Shown: positions 35,490 through 47,247 of the stretch, one piece after another
Numbering within the stretch: position 1 is the first letter of the stretch
Layout: each line of letters opens with the position of its first letter
NCBI GenBank assembly: GCA_039654915.1
Contig: CM077593.1
Location: forward strand, 116,553,413-116,617,412
DNA: 64,000 nucleotides
Reading direction: 5' to 3'
From: Aquilaria yunnanensis
Taxonomy: Eukaryota > Streptophyta > Magnoliopsida > Malvales > Thymelaeaceae
Program-made: the position numbers and the translations under genes
The notes under the pieces: generated by a model
What the model was told of the DNA's origin: nothing
What the model saw: the letters and a program-made list of their open reading frames with translations, nothing else
Database searches by the model: none

Positions 35490-35724
35490 TACTCTTTTTA
35501 TCCTAAAATTTTTATTTCATTTGACTTTTTGTTGTTTTTTTATTTCAATTTATTTATATTATTATTTGTTAAAAAAATTCAAAAAATATGTTTAGAAACT
35601 ACATGTCTTGATTTATCATTCATATATAAAGATTTTTCATTTATATATTAAAATATTAAAAATAAAAAATTTTAAATTAATTACCAAAAATAAATGGAGC
35701 AAAAATTTTGGGACAAAGAGAATA
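35490..35724. mobile_element. Stowaway-like MITE, copy 2
   Basis: About 235 bp with TA at each edge. The left TIR CTCTTTTTATCCTAAAATTT mirrors the complement of the right end, TTCTCTTTGTCCCAAAATTT. The interior is AT-rich and shares CATGTCTTGATTTAT with copy 1. It lies within the left TIR of the 35396-36938 element, so it inserted later. Confidence 0.65.
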
Positions 35725-35819
35725 CATTTTAGCCCTTTTATTCCATACAATCATCATGTGACACTACTTAACTAAAAACTGCTTGATGTTCCATTATGAA
35801 TTTGAGATAAAAGGGGCTG

Positions 35820-36714
35820 TGGAGGTGAATTGGGCTGTGAAGTGCGTGCCGGCTCAAGGCGGACATGATCCCACATTGATAGAGCTGGAGAACAGGAAAG
35901 ATTTCATCGAAGATCTGTTCACTTTCAGCAAAGTCAAAGAGTTCTACTCCAGCACTGGGTAAGCTTGGAAAAGAGAATATCTGCTTTACAGCCCACCGGG
36001 AACTGGGAAGTCCACCATGGTTGCAGCCATGGTCAATCTTCTGAGGCTACGACATCTACAAACATGAATTAATGGCCATCAAGGACAACATAAAACTAAG
36101 AAAGCTGCTCATTAAGAAAACGAGCAAGTCAAGTACGGTGACTAAGGACACCAATTATTCACTAGATTTGATGGGTTAGAGGAGGAACAAGAAGGGTAAA
36201 GACAACAAAGCAAAAGATGAGAAATTGAAGGACTCGAACCGAAAATCAGTGGAAGAAGATAAAGAAATCAAAGCTAGTAAAGTTACGCTTTCTGGGCTGT
36301 TGAATTTCATAGATGGTCTATAGTTGGCTTGTGGCAACGAGTGGTTGATTGTCTTCTCAACAAACTACATTGAGAAATTGGATCTGGCGCTAATTCGAAT
36401 AGGAAGGATAGACAAACACATCAAGTTGTTGTACTACAAAGTCAAAGCGTTCAAGGATTTAGCGAAGAACTACCTGAAGCTAGAATCGAACCGGCGATTC
36501 GAGCGGATGTAGGAGTTGTTAGGTGAGGTTCTAATTTAGTCTGCGAATATTGCCTAACATTTTATGCTGAAAATCGGCTCTATGGGTCCAAAGGCTTGCT
36601 TGGAGAACTTGATTCGAGGTCTTGAATCGGCCAAGGAGGAGGCTAGATAGGTCACAGAATCGGAAGCAAATGAGAAAGCTGACAAGGTGGAAGAAGAAAA
36701 TTTGATTCACTGAA
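35820..36714 (+). pseudogene. Degraded BCS1-like AAA-ATPase fragment
   Basis: Matches, in order, the conserved parts of plant BCS1-like AAA-ATPases: ENRKDFIEDLFTFSKVKEFY, AWKREYLLYSPPGTGKSTMVAAM (Walker A, PPGTGKST, kept), KVTLSGLLNFIDGL, WLIVFSTNYIEKLD, LIRIGRIDKHIKLLYYK, FKDLAKNYLKLES and a Lys/Glu-rich end. The frame is broken by stops and shifts: TAA just before AWKR, TAG after DLMG and again after FIDGL, and loss of the Walker B region. The N-terminal third is missing. It lies wholly within a TIR element, which suggests the fragment was captured. It cannot make a working enzyme. Confidence 0.85.
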
Positions 36715-37103
36715 ATTGCTGGGCTTAAATGTGAACTAGCAGCAGTCTTGTGCGTTCTCACCTAATTAATGGTCTTGCAAGAGGCATTTAGTTAAGTAGA
36801 GTCACATGACAATCATGTGGAATAAAAGAGGTAAAGTGTACAGTTTTCCCAAGTTGGGGGCGAGTTGGACTAACTTGGTAACCAAGGGGTTAAGTGTCGG
36901 AATATACAAAGTTTGGGATAAAAAATGGATTTAAGGCTTTTAAAATATTGAAGTGTTTTGTACTAATAAAGCTTTGCATGTGTCCTAATTAACTAAAAGT
37001 ATATATACATATACGTATACATATATATTGATTCTCATTAACAGCAAGTTATACTATATCTACAAACAAATACACTATTTAAGTTCTTGGAATTTTTTTT
37101 TAA

Positions 37104-37914
37104 AAGAGAATTACCTAGACCTAAGGTTTGTCCTAACCTACATTTACATAATCTCTTTTTAGGATTACCTACACTAATCCTCTCAAATATTGATGTATAG
37201 AACTTGAATCAAAGAGTTTGATTTGAATAATAACCGAAATACCCATATAACCCGCAAAACTATGATTACTCTCTAGCGACCATAGTTTGTGAATGTCATC
37301 ATCTGATGCTAGGATTTTGTAAGGTTCACTATGGAGAGCAATAGCCTATGATTTAAGAAACTAATTTCTCTTTGATCACAAAGAATTGGAGTTAGGAGTT
37401 TCTAGGGTTTTTGGAATTGTTCAAGAGACCTACATGTGAGTCTATCCAATCCAAGTTATAAAATAAAAACTAATCAATACTAGAAGGAGGACAACAGTCG
37501 GCCTAGCTACAACGAGGGTAGCTACCCCTGGGCCATAGCTCCGCTTCAGACGGCAGTTCAAAATGAAGGATGAAGAGGCTTGGGTGGGAATGATGGCCTT
37601 GGTAATATATTTCGAAACATAGGGTTTATGTGTTAGACATCTCGAAGATCATGACCTGACTTTGAGTTCTTTAAGTGAGAAATTTATTCATATTTATGTG
37701 AAATTTATTCATAAAAATGAAGGTTATGGACCTCTAGCATGGTTTATCCAATTGATGTGGTTTTTTTGACGATTGACCAAACATGGTTGCAGTATCAGGG
37801 TTGTAACTGCAGGTTTTTAGAAAGTTGAGGGATAAATTATAAGTTTCTAAAAAATGAGGAGATGCAAATGTAGGTCAAAAGAAACATTAGGAGGGTATAG
37901 GTAATTTTTCCTTT
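37104..37914. mobile_element. Possible Mutator-like TIR element, about 0.8 kb
   Basis: The left end AGAGAATTACCTAGACC mirrors AAAGGAAAAATTACCTATACC, the complement of the right end. Further inverted matches follow (CCTAACCTACATTTACAT versus TTTTGACCTACATTTGCAT). The interior is not coding. There is no target duplication, so limits are approximate. Confidence 0.45.
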
Positions 37915-38049
37915 TCTTTACTTTAAGCCTTACATAATTCTTGATAAAGCGATCATGCATCAATTTGTATTACCACTATCCATTCAACTAAGTGCCCTTC
38001 CAATTTACTGAAGCCTGCATTTGTTGATAATGGCAAGTGTAGCTGATCG

Positions 38050-39912
38050 CTCCCAAATTGATCACTTCACCACCCTAAAAGTAAACTTAAGGCTATGTGC
38101 ATCGAGTGATCTAATCACTTTAGTAAAGCAAGATTACTTATAAATGAGCTCTTGTTGAAAATGATAGTTACTATACTGACCAATAGATCATCATGATTTT
38201 CCTAGAGATTACCTCATAAGAAACACACTGCAAAAGCAAACAATGCAATTTATTAGATACTTTTATACCAAGAAATCCCAAGAGATGCAGCTCTAAAGTA
38301 GGTAAAGCCACTTGAGCTTAGGCCCTTAATAGTATTAGAGATCCAGAGTACGAAATAAAACAAGGAAAAGCTAAAATTCATTGAGGCATTGAGTTAGGGA
38401 AAAAATTTCAGATGATTACAGGATTCCTTCCTATTCCATTATGGTTGGAAAGATCTGATGCTTTGAGATGCTTATAAAGAGTATGGTAATTAGGAATGGA
38501 GCTTTGAGATGATCAAAATAGCAAATGGGATCCAATTATCCTCCCAAACCCATATAGATCGCTCATTTCCAATAATCCAATGATGTTTATGAACCAATAT
38601 AGATATTCCATATAACAAGTTTCACTAAATTGGGGATGTAGTACCAGTAGCTTGACCCCAAATCAAATTTTGAAGAACCGTAATTAGGCTAAAGGACTCA
38701 TTAAACAAACTTTTTTAGGATTACCTGCAGAGATTCACCAAAAATGTTTTCCCTAATAAATTTTGGTTAAGTAAATGCATGTCATTGATGCCTAAGCCCC
38801 TAAGATCCTTCAGCAACATTAAAACTCCTTTATGTTTCAAGTGGTAACACCTTTCCTTTCTCTTTTAACTGCCAAAAGTGAATAAAGTTGTTTGAAATTG
38901 AGTTGGACAAAGTTTCTAGGCCTTAAACAAAGGCATAACATAAGCTGGCATAAATGCTAGTGTTGATTGAATTAAGGTCAATCTCCCATCATCATTCAAC
39001 ATCTTCCACTTCCAATTTTTCAACTGAGCTTTGATCTTATTAGCAAGAAATTGAAATCAGAAAGCCTAGTCAAATCTTGGCGAAATAGTACTCTTACACA
39101 ATTCAGAATCTAAGTATTGACTTGGGATGAAAGAATTTGATAGAATTTTTCTCCAAGAGTCTAAGAGACATTTTGACTAAACATTCATTCAGACTTATGA
39201 AAGTTAAATCTATTGTCTTGCTAGAACATAATATAGATTTAAAACATTCTGAAGGATTCTCACTACTTCTTTAGTTGGTTTAAAAAATATTAGGCAATTG
39301 TTTGTGAAGAATACCGGCTTAATAATGGGGCCATTTATGCTAGCTTTTTGACCAATCAGAGAACCTAAGGATTGTAACTAAAAGAGGTACCTGGAGAAAG
39401 TTTTTGCATAAAAAATAAATGGTAAACGGGTATCTAGCTGACAGTGTGGGCCACTTTATAATACAACTATTCACCAAAACAAAGTAAGAAACCATGCACT
39501 GCATAACAAGGACTCCACTCTCCAAAAACTACATTGCTTGTAAAACCTTTTCTAGAAAAAACCATTAAAACTTATCATAGACATTATATCCAATTTTAGG
39601 AAGCTTTATAACCTCTCGAACCACTTTTAAACACTAGCTTGCCTAATAGCATGAATGATCTCATGGTCGATAATAATATTATCTTGAATACTCTTATGCA
39701 AACCAAAAGCATTTTGATAAAACAAAAAAAACAATTAAGTCCAAATTCGTGGTGAACTTTCTATGATGAACATGAAACAAGAGCATGGGCGGAGATGCTC
39801 TTTGACTGCGACACACCCATCTAAAGATTAGCTTATTCTTCTTTAGCAATAACACAATCAAATTAGAACCCAACTCTCTCCAATCTCCATGCATCATAGA
39901 AAATGTGCGCAA
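38050..39912 (-). mobile_element. Degenerate LINE reverse transcriptase remnant
   Basis: On the minus strand, broken frames spell plant LINE reverse transcriptase blocks in order: DNIIIDHEIIHAIRQA (about 39670), WFFLEKVLQAM and VMQCMVSYFVLVN (about 39480-39560), and further on NWKWKMLNDDGRLTLIQSTL (about 38950-39030) and an RVT-adjacent zinc-binding region. Many stops and shifts are present. This is a non-LTR retrotransposon of the common plant L1 type, without detectable 5' and 3' ends here. Confidence 0.75.
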
Positions 39913-40179
39913 CTATTTTTTCAGCAAATCAATTGCGCGCAAATGATGGATCCTTCTCAGTGAACAGGAAATTTGTACACTTTTCCTGTGAGTTACGTGA
40001 GTTTGAGATGTTTTTTGTTGAAAGAAAAAAGATTTTGATGGGCCAAGCCTTGGGTTTGAGGGCTCGTCTTTATCCTCGATTTTCTACTCGTGCGATCCAC
40101 GAGTGCCGCTGCATTTATCTTTTTGGGCCCACTCCGTTTCCTTAGATTACCCATCTCCGCCGACAATTTCGCTAATACT

Positions 40180-40500
40180 GTAATTTATTTTAATTTAAGT
40201 CAATTTAATTTAAAATAATTTATTTTTTACCTCGAACCAATTTTATTTAAAATTTAATATTATGTAGATATAATAATTCATTTGAAAGTAAATTTTTATG
40301 ATTTTATTAATTTTTTATAAATTTTTTTTAATACCTAAAGCTGGAAAAATTTAGTAAAATTATAAAAATTATATTTTTAATAAATTATTGTAACTAAATA
40401 ATATTAAATTTTAAATAAAATTAATTTTGGATAAAAATTATGTAAAAAATAAAAATAAACCATTTTTTATTAAGTTGAAACGAATTGGCTTTAACTCTTA
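40180..40500. mobile_element. AT-rich foldback MITE, copy 1
   Basis: About 320 bp, over 80 percent AT, nearly palindromic: the left arm (AATTTAAGTCAATTTAATTT, AATATTATGTAGATATAATAATTCATT) is answered by its complement in the right arm. The same arms recur at 41781-42100 and 54841-55165. It has no coding capacity. Confidence 0.6.
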
Positions 40501-41185
40501 GAGTGGTGAATGATCATTTTCATTTTTTCTTCTGATATTTATATTTTTTTCTTTTAAATAAATTCTAAAATTTTTTATTTTTCTAAATGATTTCTAAATC
40601 TTCTTTATAGATAGTTAGTCGCAAACTCATTACTGTTCTGACATGAACTTTTTTAAAATTCTTATTTATATTTTATATTATTCTGTAATATTTCTGAGAA
40701 AATATAAACTATGCAATAATTTTTTTGAAAGTTAATGGGATATTTAAATTATTTATTGTCCCTCTCCATAAATCATTCTCATGTTCCGTAATTGACTCTC
40801 AATAATTCTAATTAAGACACATTACCAAATTTTTTAGACTAATTTAAAAAAGTAAAAAAAAAATATAGAACTGAAATAGAAAAATATAGGCCAAGTTTTA
40901 GGATTGTAAAAGTGACCTTTCCCTTACTTTAGTAGATCTTAAGAAAATTACTTTTGCAAAAAACAAAAGTAAAATAATAAAATCATTAATTCACGGTTCT
41001 TCTGAAATATGAGTCCAAATTAACTGACATTTTTATGTAGAAACACAACTTTATTTTCTTGGTTTACATATTTATAGAACAGAAAATGTTGGGAGCCTCT
41101 CAGTTTTCAAGAGTTACAGGTGCTGAGACTCGTAGCAATTTAAGACATTGATACGATTTAATGGCTGTTACTTGTAACATGTCCA

Positions 41186-41328
41186 TCACACACCATTTGA
41201 ACGTAAACCGACAGACATTTTAGCCATTTTTGTGTCGCTCGATTTGGTGATAGGTGGTGGGTACTTGTTCAAGATCAATTCTGCACCAACGGGTTCCTTC
41301 ACTGTTGATGCGGCAGCAGCATCTGAAT
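41186..41328 (-). CDS. Possible 3'-terminal exon of an unidentified gene
   Basis: On the minus strand an AG acceptor (CCACTATTCAG) is followed by about 46 codons, including AAAASTVKEPVGAEL, NKYPPPITKS and MAKMSVGLRSNGV, then a stop. An AATAAA signal lies about 130 bp downstream (41050-41055, minus strand). The composition looks like coding sequence. No upstream exon is evident before the MITE at 41485, so it may be a gene remnant. The family is unrecognised. Confidence 0.3.
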
Positions 41329-41398
41329 AGTGGAAAGAAAAGTGCAAAAATAGGAGAACATATTTCGCCTTGAGGAAAGCTACATGCCATGCACGGGA

Positions 41399-41497
41399 AT
41401 ACTTTGTACGCCTACTTGGACCTGTAAATAGTATTTCCTCTGTCCTAAAAAAAACTTTGTACGCATACTTGGATCTGTAAATAGTATTCCCTCTATT
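41399..41497. repeat. 52-bp tandem duplication beside a MITE
   Basis: The sequence CTTTGTACGCNTACTTGGA, followed by CTGTAAATAGTATT and a CCTCT-rich end, occurs twice in direct tandem (about 41401-41445 and 41453-41497). The second copy runs into the left end of the Stowaway-like MITE, so it probably arose with that insertion or its repair. Confidence 0.6.
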
Positions 41498-41720
41498 CCA
41501 ATTTTTTTGACACATTCACTTTTTAAAAATTAATTTATAATTTTTTATTTTCAATTTCTAGTATATAAATAAAAAAATTGTATATAAATGATAAATAAAG
41601 ATCTATAATTTTTAAATATATTTTTTTTAATTTTTTTCTAGTAAACAATAATATGAATAAATTTAAGTCAAACTATTCAAAAAAGTCAATTGTTTCAAAG
41701 AATATGAGACGGAGAGAGTA
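41485..41720. mobile_element. Stowaway-like MITE, copy 3
   Basis: About 236 bp with TA at each edge. The left end TTCCCTCTATTCCAATTTTT mirrors the complement of the right end, CTCTCTCCGTCTCATATTC. The right end GACGGAGAGAGTA is close to the plant Stowaway terminus (complement of CTCCCTCCGT). The interior is the inverse of copies 1 and 2. No coding. Confidence 0.7.
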
Positions 41721-41780
41721 ACACATAATTGTGGCTTATCTTGGAAAAATTATTCTTTTATTTTTTAATAAAATTACACT

Positions 41781-42100
41781 ATGTTCATTTTAACTTAAAT
41801 CAATTGACTCTAAAATGATTTTGTTTTAATTTTTACGTCTTTTTTACTTGAAATTAATTTTATTAAAAGCCAATATTATGTAGCTATAATGATCCATTAA
41901 AAATACAATTTTTATAATCTTACTGAATTTTTATAAAATTTTCTAGTTTAACACATTAAAAAGGAAAATTTCATTAAAAATTTAATAACATTATAAAAAA
42001 TTACTTTCAAATGGATTATTGTATCTAAATAATATTGACTTTCAAATGAAATTGGCTTCAGGTAAAAAAAATGCAAAATAAAAAAAAGATAGCCATTTGT
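41781..42100. mobile_element. AT-rich foldback MITE, copy 2
   Basis: Same family as 40180-40500. Shared blocks are CAATTGACTCTAAAATGATTT-like, AATATTATGTAGCTATAATGA and AATGGATTATTGTATCTAAATAATATT on the inverted arm. It lies next to Stowaway copy 3. Confidence 0.55.
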
Positions 42101-42767
42101 TAGGCTAGAAGAGAGGTGCAATTAATTAAGTTTAATTATAATTTATCCCAAAAAATTTAGGTAAAATTACATTTTATCCCCTTAATGTTTCAAAATCTTA
42201 TATTTTGCCTCTTGAAATAAGGGGAAAAGGCTAATTGACGTTTAAATATATAAAAGCATATAAGTTAATTACACTTTCTTTTACTTGGAAGAGTTCTAAA
42301 GCTACAATAACTTTACAGCCAATAATTTTTGTAAACTTAAGGTTACAACTACAAATTTGATCCAATAAAAAACCGTGACATTAGTTTTGTAAAATAATTT
42401 TGTACGTAAAAAATTATATCAAACCCCTTGAACTTTAGCGAAAATACAATTTCATCCCCTTTATGGGTTACCCACACTTACCCCTCAAAAATCTAGTATT
42501 GTTAAACCATATAGCAGTCAAATGGTCGAAGTTTACTAACCTGAACCTTATCTTCTCCAACCATGCAAATTAATTCACAACTCTTAATTACCACAACGAG
42601 GTTATCTCCACGTGGGAACCCCATCCATTGGGGGGGCCTTGTTCAAGTATCACCTTCGTGATCCGACCCTAACATCTTTTTCTTTTTCTAATCATGTCCA
42701 CCCAAATCCTTGCCCTCTCCTCCACCTCCTAAAGATCCTATCCCTGACATTGCCATACCCCCTTCCT

Positions 42768-43260
42768 GTAACACAATTATATCCCATATTAAAGAAATGT
42801 TGGACGTTTTAGATGAATATATAGACTCAAATTCCAGAGCAAAGTCACCTATCACTTATCATTTTCATAGAGGATAATCTTTGAGGTGTGGACAGGTGTT
42901 TTGTTGGCTGATTCTAAACTTGGCTCATTAAATATCAGAACCAACATGGGATTGCGATGTTATAACATATTGGATGTGTACATGCATCATCAACCGAGGT
43001 TGATCCTGGATCAAAGAAGTCACTGGTCCAGAGAACTAAGTAATCCAAAAGACCTCCAACAATCAAGGGCATTAGGTACATAAAGAGGAGTTTATTAACA
43101 TCACAATATCCCACATTAGATAAATGTGGGAAACCTGATATGGGTATATAAATTCTTAAGTTTCACAACATAACCACTTAGTGTTTCTCTTTCTCACAAT
43201 CCTACGCTCAGATCTTGAATTGTAGTTGCTACCGTTACTAATGTCACTCCTAGATCTTGA
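42768..43260 (+). mobile_element. TRIM-like miniature LTR retrotransposon
   Basis: Two direct repeats (about 42768-42928 and 43098-43260) share ATATCCCA(T/C)ATTA...AAATGT and GTATATA-like blocks, then diverge. A primer-binding-like AAATATCAGAACC (42930-42942) follows the first repeat, compared with TGGTATCAGAGC for initiator Met-tRNA. A polypurine AAAGAGGAG (about 43082) lies just before the second repeat. No coding region. Repeat limits are approximate. Confidence 0.45.
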
Positions 43261-45098
43261 ACCACCCACCCATAAATGCCTTACCCAAAGGCCAAAATTG
43301 ATGCTAAGACACCAACAACTCCAATTCTGGCAGTGGAGTCAGGCGAGGATGCTATGGATATAGCAGTAGCAACAACGGCTATGGAGGTGGCGATAGTTTC
43401 AAGTGTTATAATCTTCCTCTACCCAGGCTCTTTCCGCACCCAATGAGCTCTCTATATCTCTTCTGAATCTTAGCCCCTTCGCCATGATACTAAACTTGTT
43501 TCAAATTTCATTGTCAAAAAACTGCTTCTTGGTTTTCATGTTTTTTATTCATCCTTAGCTTTTGTAGGCAACAAAATCTCTTACAACTTTTTTGGATAAA
43601 TGGGAATACTAGGAAGGGGAGGGATAGTTACCTTCACTTTTTTGTTTGGTTATGTAAAAAATTAAAGGAAATGGGGAGAAGGAACCACTCCCTTCTCTCT
43701 ACTTGCTTCATTAGTTCATTTTTATAATCCTCTTAAATTGAGAGAATGAGAGTTTCCATTAATTTTTACACTTCACTTTCTCCTCCCCTTCCTTCACCTC
43801 CCCTGAATGAATTATTCAAACAAAGCATTAAGGTGAGCACGTGGTGATATTTGTGTTGATTAAATTAAATTCTATTTTATAAAATTAATTTTTTGCAACA
43901 ACTTCATTGACTAATCAATGTTTTGTAGTAATATTAACAATATAGATTTCCACAAAAAATAAAACATAAATGATTTGAAATTATTTATGTTTATAAGAAT
44001 AATGCCTCCGATGGTCAATGAGACATATTAGAAGTCTAGGAAATTTGTACAACTTTGAAACTTTAAAAATCAATCTGAGCATTTGAGCCAATAATTTTAA
44101 CGGCAAAGATGATCAAACTAATGCTTGAGGAGGTAAGTGACGGCATTCCATAAAGAGAGGATAAAATGTAGGTTCGTATTAAACTTCAGGGAGTCAATGT
44201 GTTTTTCCCCTTTAAACTGCAGGGAGTCGTACTTTAGCTAGTTCTCTAGTTTGCGACTCGGCACGGATTTAAAGTAGAATCACTTTCTCAAGTGCTGATA
44301 ATCGCTGTTACATATGTGTACGACAGAAAGGGTATCAAGTTGTGTGAACTTTGAAACTCTCAGGTGGATGCCCTTCCCTTCGGATTCCCCTGCTCCCCTC
44401 CCCCCCCTTTTTTAGACAAAAATTGTATCATTTCAATTAAAAATAAGTAAAATTATATCTTATAAATCAATAATGTCATACAATTTTAAGGAACAACAAA
44501 AATATAAAACTAACTACTAAAAACTCTACTCATTCCCGTGGCACTGGATAAAAATAAAAAAGAAAATTTAATCAAGCTGAACCTTCTATCTAAATTAGAA
44601 TAAATTTAGAATAAATAACTCATAAAAAATTGAAACAAAACTCAGATAGAGAATGACTAAATAGTTGAAACGAACAATAGACAATATACGTAAATAAAAG
44701 GTGGATCAACTAACATAAAGTTTAATATAATTAAAAAAAAATTTGACACCATCATTTGATTTATTATTAAAAAATGTCTCATCATCGATATTTGTTATTT
44801 TTTACCATCCAGCCTTCATCTGACTCACTAACCAAAAACAATATTACCTAGATCCATTAACTATAGAATGTTGGAAGAACCAAATGATGCTCTTGCTAAT
44901 GGTAGTAAACGAGTTTTGTAAAGAAGAAGAGAGAAGAAAAAATAGTGGACAAAGAGATGAGGTAGTTGATTGGGTGAAATATAGATGGTAAATTAAGGTT
45001 TGGATTAGAATTTGAATCTAACTAGAGGCATGGACAAGAAAGAAGGAAAATGATGTAGAGAAAACAGCTGAGAAATGATGGCTGGGGTTATATATGCG
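43261..45098. other. Repeat-rich intergenic region
   Basis: AT-rich DNA with CT-rich patches. Sequences near 42410-42500 (CAATTTCATCCCCTTTATGGG) and 44160-44230 (GTAGGTTCGTATTAAACTTCAGG) look like two ends of a further TIR element, but the pairing is poor. A gene-like patch lies at 43190-43450. No gene is supported. Confidence 0.35.
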
Positions 45099-45106
45099 GC
45101 TATACC

Positions 45107-45421
45107 TAGAGGTATTTAGTTGGCTCGGCCAAGGCCCGGCTTGAGGTTAAACTTAGCCCTGCCCGGGGGAGGCATGGGAGGAGGTAGGGCGATTATGGGC
45201 CTGAGGGAAAAAAGAGTATTGTGTGGGCTCAATTTGGCCTAGCCCGCAATGTAGCTCGAGCCCAAGCACGACAAGCCCGGGCAGTGCATGAATTTCAAGA
45301 CCAGGCCAGGGTTAGGCCTGGCCCAGGCCAAGCATGAATTTTACTTGTCGTGCTCGGGCTTGACCTGACCAAGCCCAAGCCAAACCGATCTTTAGCTAAT
45401 CAGGCCCACTGTACACCACTA
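45107..45421. mobile_element. hAT-like MITE, GGCCCGG-rich
   Basis: 315 bp. The left end TAGAGGTATTTAGTTGGCTC pairs with the complement of the right end, TAGTGGTGTACAGTGGGCC. Flanks GCTATACC and GCTATGCC match at 7 of 8, an 8-bp hAT-type duplication. The interior is full of GGCCCGG/AAGCCC motifs in both orientations, as in the common plant element of that composition. Confidence 0.65.
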
Positions 45422-45708
45422 GCTATGCCTTCATATTCTCTCCAAAAAAACACTTACACGTGTCATAGTTTTCCAAGAAAACTCCTCCTGTCCTAAATAC
45501 TGAGGATGTATATTACATTTAACTAATCTAGAATAAAATTATTACATAAATCATTCTAAATGGATATATGATTCAGGGACATAAGTAAAATTATTGGTGA
45601 AAATATTTTATAAATATAAAATGATGTCATTCATTTTTAAATGCATGCACAAATTTTGATGAATTAATGTAGGATAGAAGAAGTATCATAATAATAACGT
45701 AAGAATAC

Positions 45709-45710
45709 AA

Positions 45711-45744
<34 letters not shown>
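45709..45744. repeat. (AAT)n microsatellite
   Basis: About twelve tandem ATA/AAT trinucleotides. No function implied. Confidence 0.9.
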
Positions 45745-45748
<4 letters not shown>

Positions 45749-45807
45749 CGTACATAAATAATAAATCGGAAAAACAGAACTTGTCCAAACATTTATAAAT
45801 TATTTTT

Positions 45808-46265
45808 GGGAAACTTACAATTATCCCCATGAGGTATGTCATAATCTACAATTTACCCCTTTTATTTTTAAAAACCTACACTTTATCCCTTGTATTTTTT
45901 ACACCATCTAATAATAACTTCTGAAACTGTATTTAAACTATACATTTAGTCATCTTTCAATAATTTTAATCTCTCTAATATTTTTTTATAGTTAATAAAT
46001 ATTTTAAATTATCAATTTTTTCTTTCTATAAATGTATTTTTCTTCTTGTAAATAAATATCGGTATTTTTTAAACGTTGGTTGGCTATGAAAAAAATTTCA
46101 AAACTCTTGAAATTACTAGAACATGATTATCAGATAGTTTAAATTAAGGTTTCAGAAGTTGTTGTTGGACACTATAAAAAAAATAAGGGATAAAGTGTAC
46201 GTTTTTTAAAATATAGGGATAAAATGTAGGTTAAACCAAATCACAGGGAAATTTTTGTAATTTTT
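45808..46265. mobile_element. Mutator-like MITE, about 0.46 kb
   Basis: Long TIRs: the left GGGAAACTTACAATTATCCCC and CCTACACTTTATCCCTT mirror the complement of the right end (AAAAATTACAAAAATTTCCC, then CGTACACTTTATCCCTTA). A central TAATAACTTCTGAAACTGTATTTAAA block is also mirrored. Nothing but TIR remains. No clear target duplication. Confidence 0.55.
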
Positions 46266-46622
46266 GTATTTTCTCTCATCAAAAAGGGCACCTGATTGGT
46301 ACCATAGTTAATTGAGCCACTTGGTGGGGAGTGTTGAGAGAAAAGACATGGTCACCTTCCATTCTATAACAAAAATAGGCCCATTGAGTCAACGATGAAT
46401 TTTTTTTTAAAAGAACATTGAAATAAGGTGACATTTGAATACATTTGATTTTAAACTATTAATTATTTTATATAGTTTTGTACTCATAATTCAATACAAT
46501 ATAAGGTATTATAAGATTTGACTTAATAGCCACTTCAAAATATACCAATGTTGCCCTTGACTCAAGCCTATGTGAAGACAATAGTCTCACTCAATCCCCT
46601 TCCCTCTCTTATAGAAGTTAAT

Positions 46623-47247
46623 TGGCAAAAATATCAAATTTGCCACTAAAATTGTTGGTTGGAAGCAGAAATGTCATTATAGTTTTTTTTACCTAATCTT
46701 CCACTAATATTTTAAAGTGGGTCAGATATATCACTAAAGTTTCAAATTAAAAGTGGATATGTCACTGACCGTTAAAAATCTAACGGAAAACGTTAAAAAG
46801 TCAATAAAAAATGTTAACAATAACAATTTTTGAAATTTTATGGTAATAATGCAAGTTTTAACAAATTTTAAATACTTTTTGTAATTAAACTCTCTATCTC
46901 TCTCTCAAGAATGCTAGTAAGGGGATTAGACAATAGAGACAGAGGGAGGGCGACAATGGGGTTGGAGCGCTGGTGATGGAGACAGCAACAAGGCTTAAGT
47001 GCTTATGGCAGAGGTCAAACCCTTTTTTTATAAAAAATCTTAAAGGTCCTGATATTTTTTAAAAAATACATAATGACCCTAAAATTTCAAAAATTGATAT
47101 TTTTACCATTTTTCTTTATTTTTCTCACTGACGGTGGCATATTTGGCATATTTTAAAACATTAGTAGGAGATTAGAAAAAAATATATATATAGTGACATA
47201 TCTGCTCTCTACCCAAAACATTAGGGGCAAATTTGATATTTTTGCCA
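46623..47247. mobile_element. TIR element, 625 bp, with 8-bp target duplication
   Basis: Terminal inverted repeats begin with an identical 22 bases (TGGCAAAAATATCAAATTTG plus CC) at both ends. AAGTTAAT lies directly outside each end (46615-46622 and 47248-47255), a perfect 8-bp duplication. Inner TIR similarity includes GATATGTCACT and CTAATCTTCCACTAATATTTT-type blocks. The interior holds a CTCTATCTCTCTCTC run and a GC-richer patch near 46910-47010. An 8-bp duplication favours hAT, but the architecture resembles the Mutator-like group here. Confidence 0.7.

Larger units (their letters stand above)
35396..36938. mobile_element. Mutator-like TIR element carrying an AAA-ATPase fragment
   Basis: About 1.54 kb. 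The left end GCTTAAAGTTGTTTTTGGCC faces a right end whose complement is GCCTTAAATCCATTTTTTATCC. Inverted matches continue at CTTTTATTCCA(T/C)A and ATCATGTGAC on the inner side. Flanks TATAAAATA and TTTAAAATA match at 8 of 9 bases. The left TIR is split by a Stowaway-like MITE (35490-35724). The interior is a broken BCS1-like ATPase and no transposase is present. Ends are accurate to a base or two. Confidence 0.65.

Noticed and set aside
42410..44220. Another Mutator-like element
   Set aside because: Candidate ends share only short words, with no measurable TIR or target duplication.
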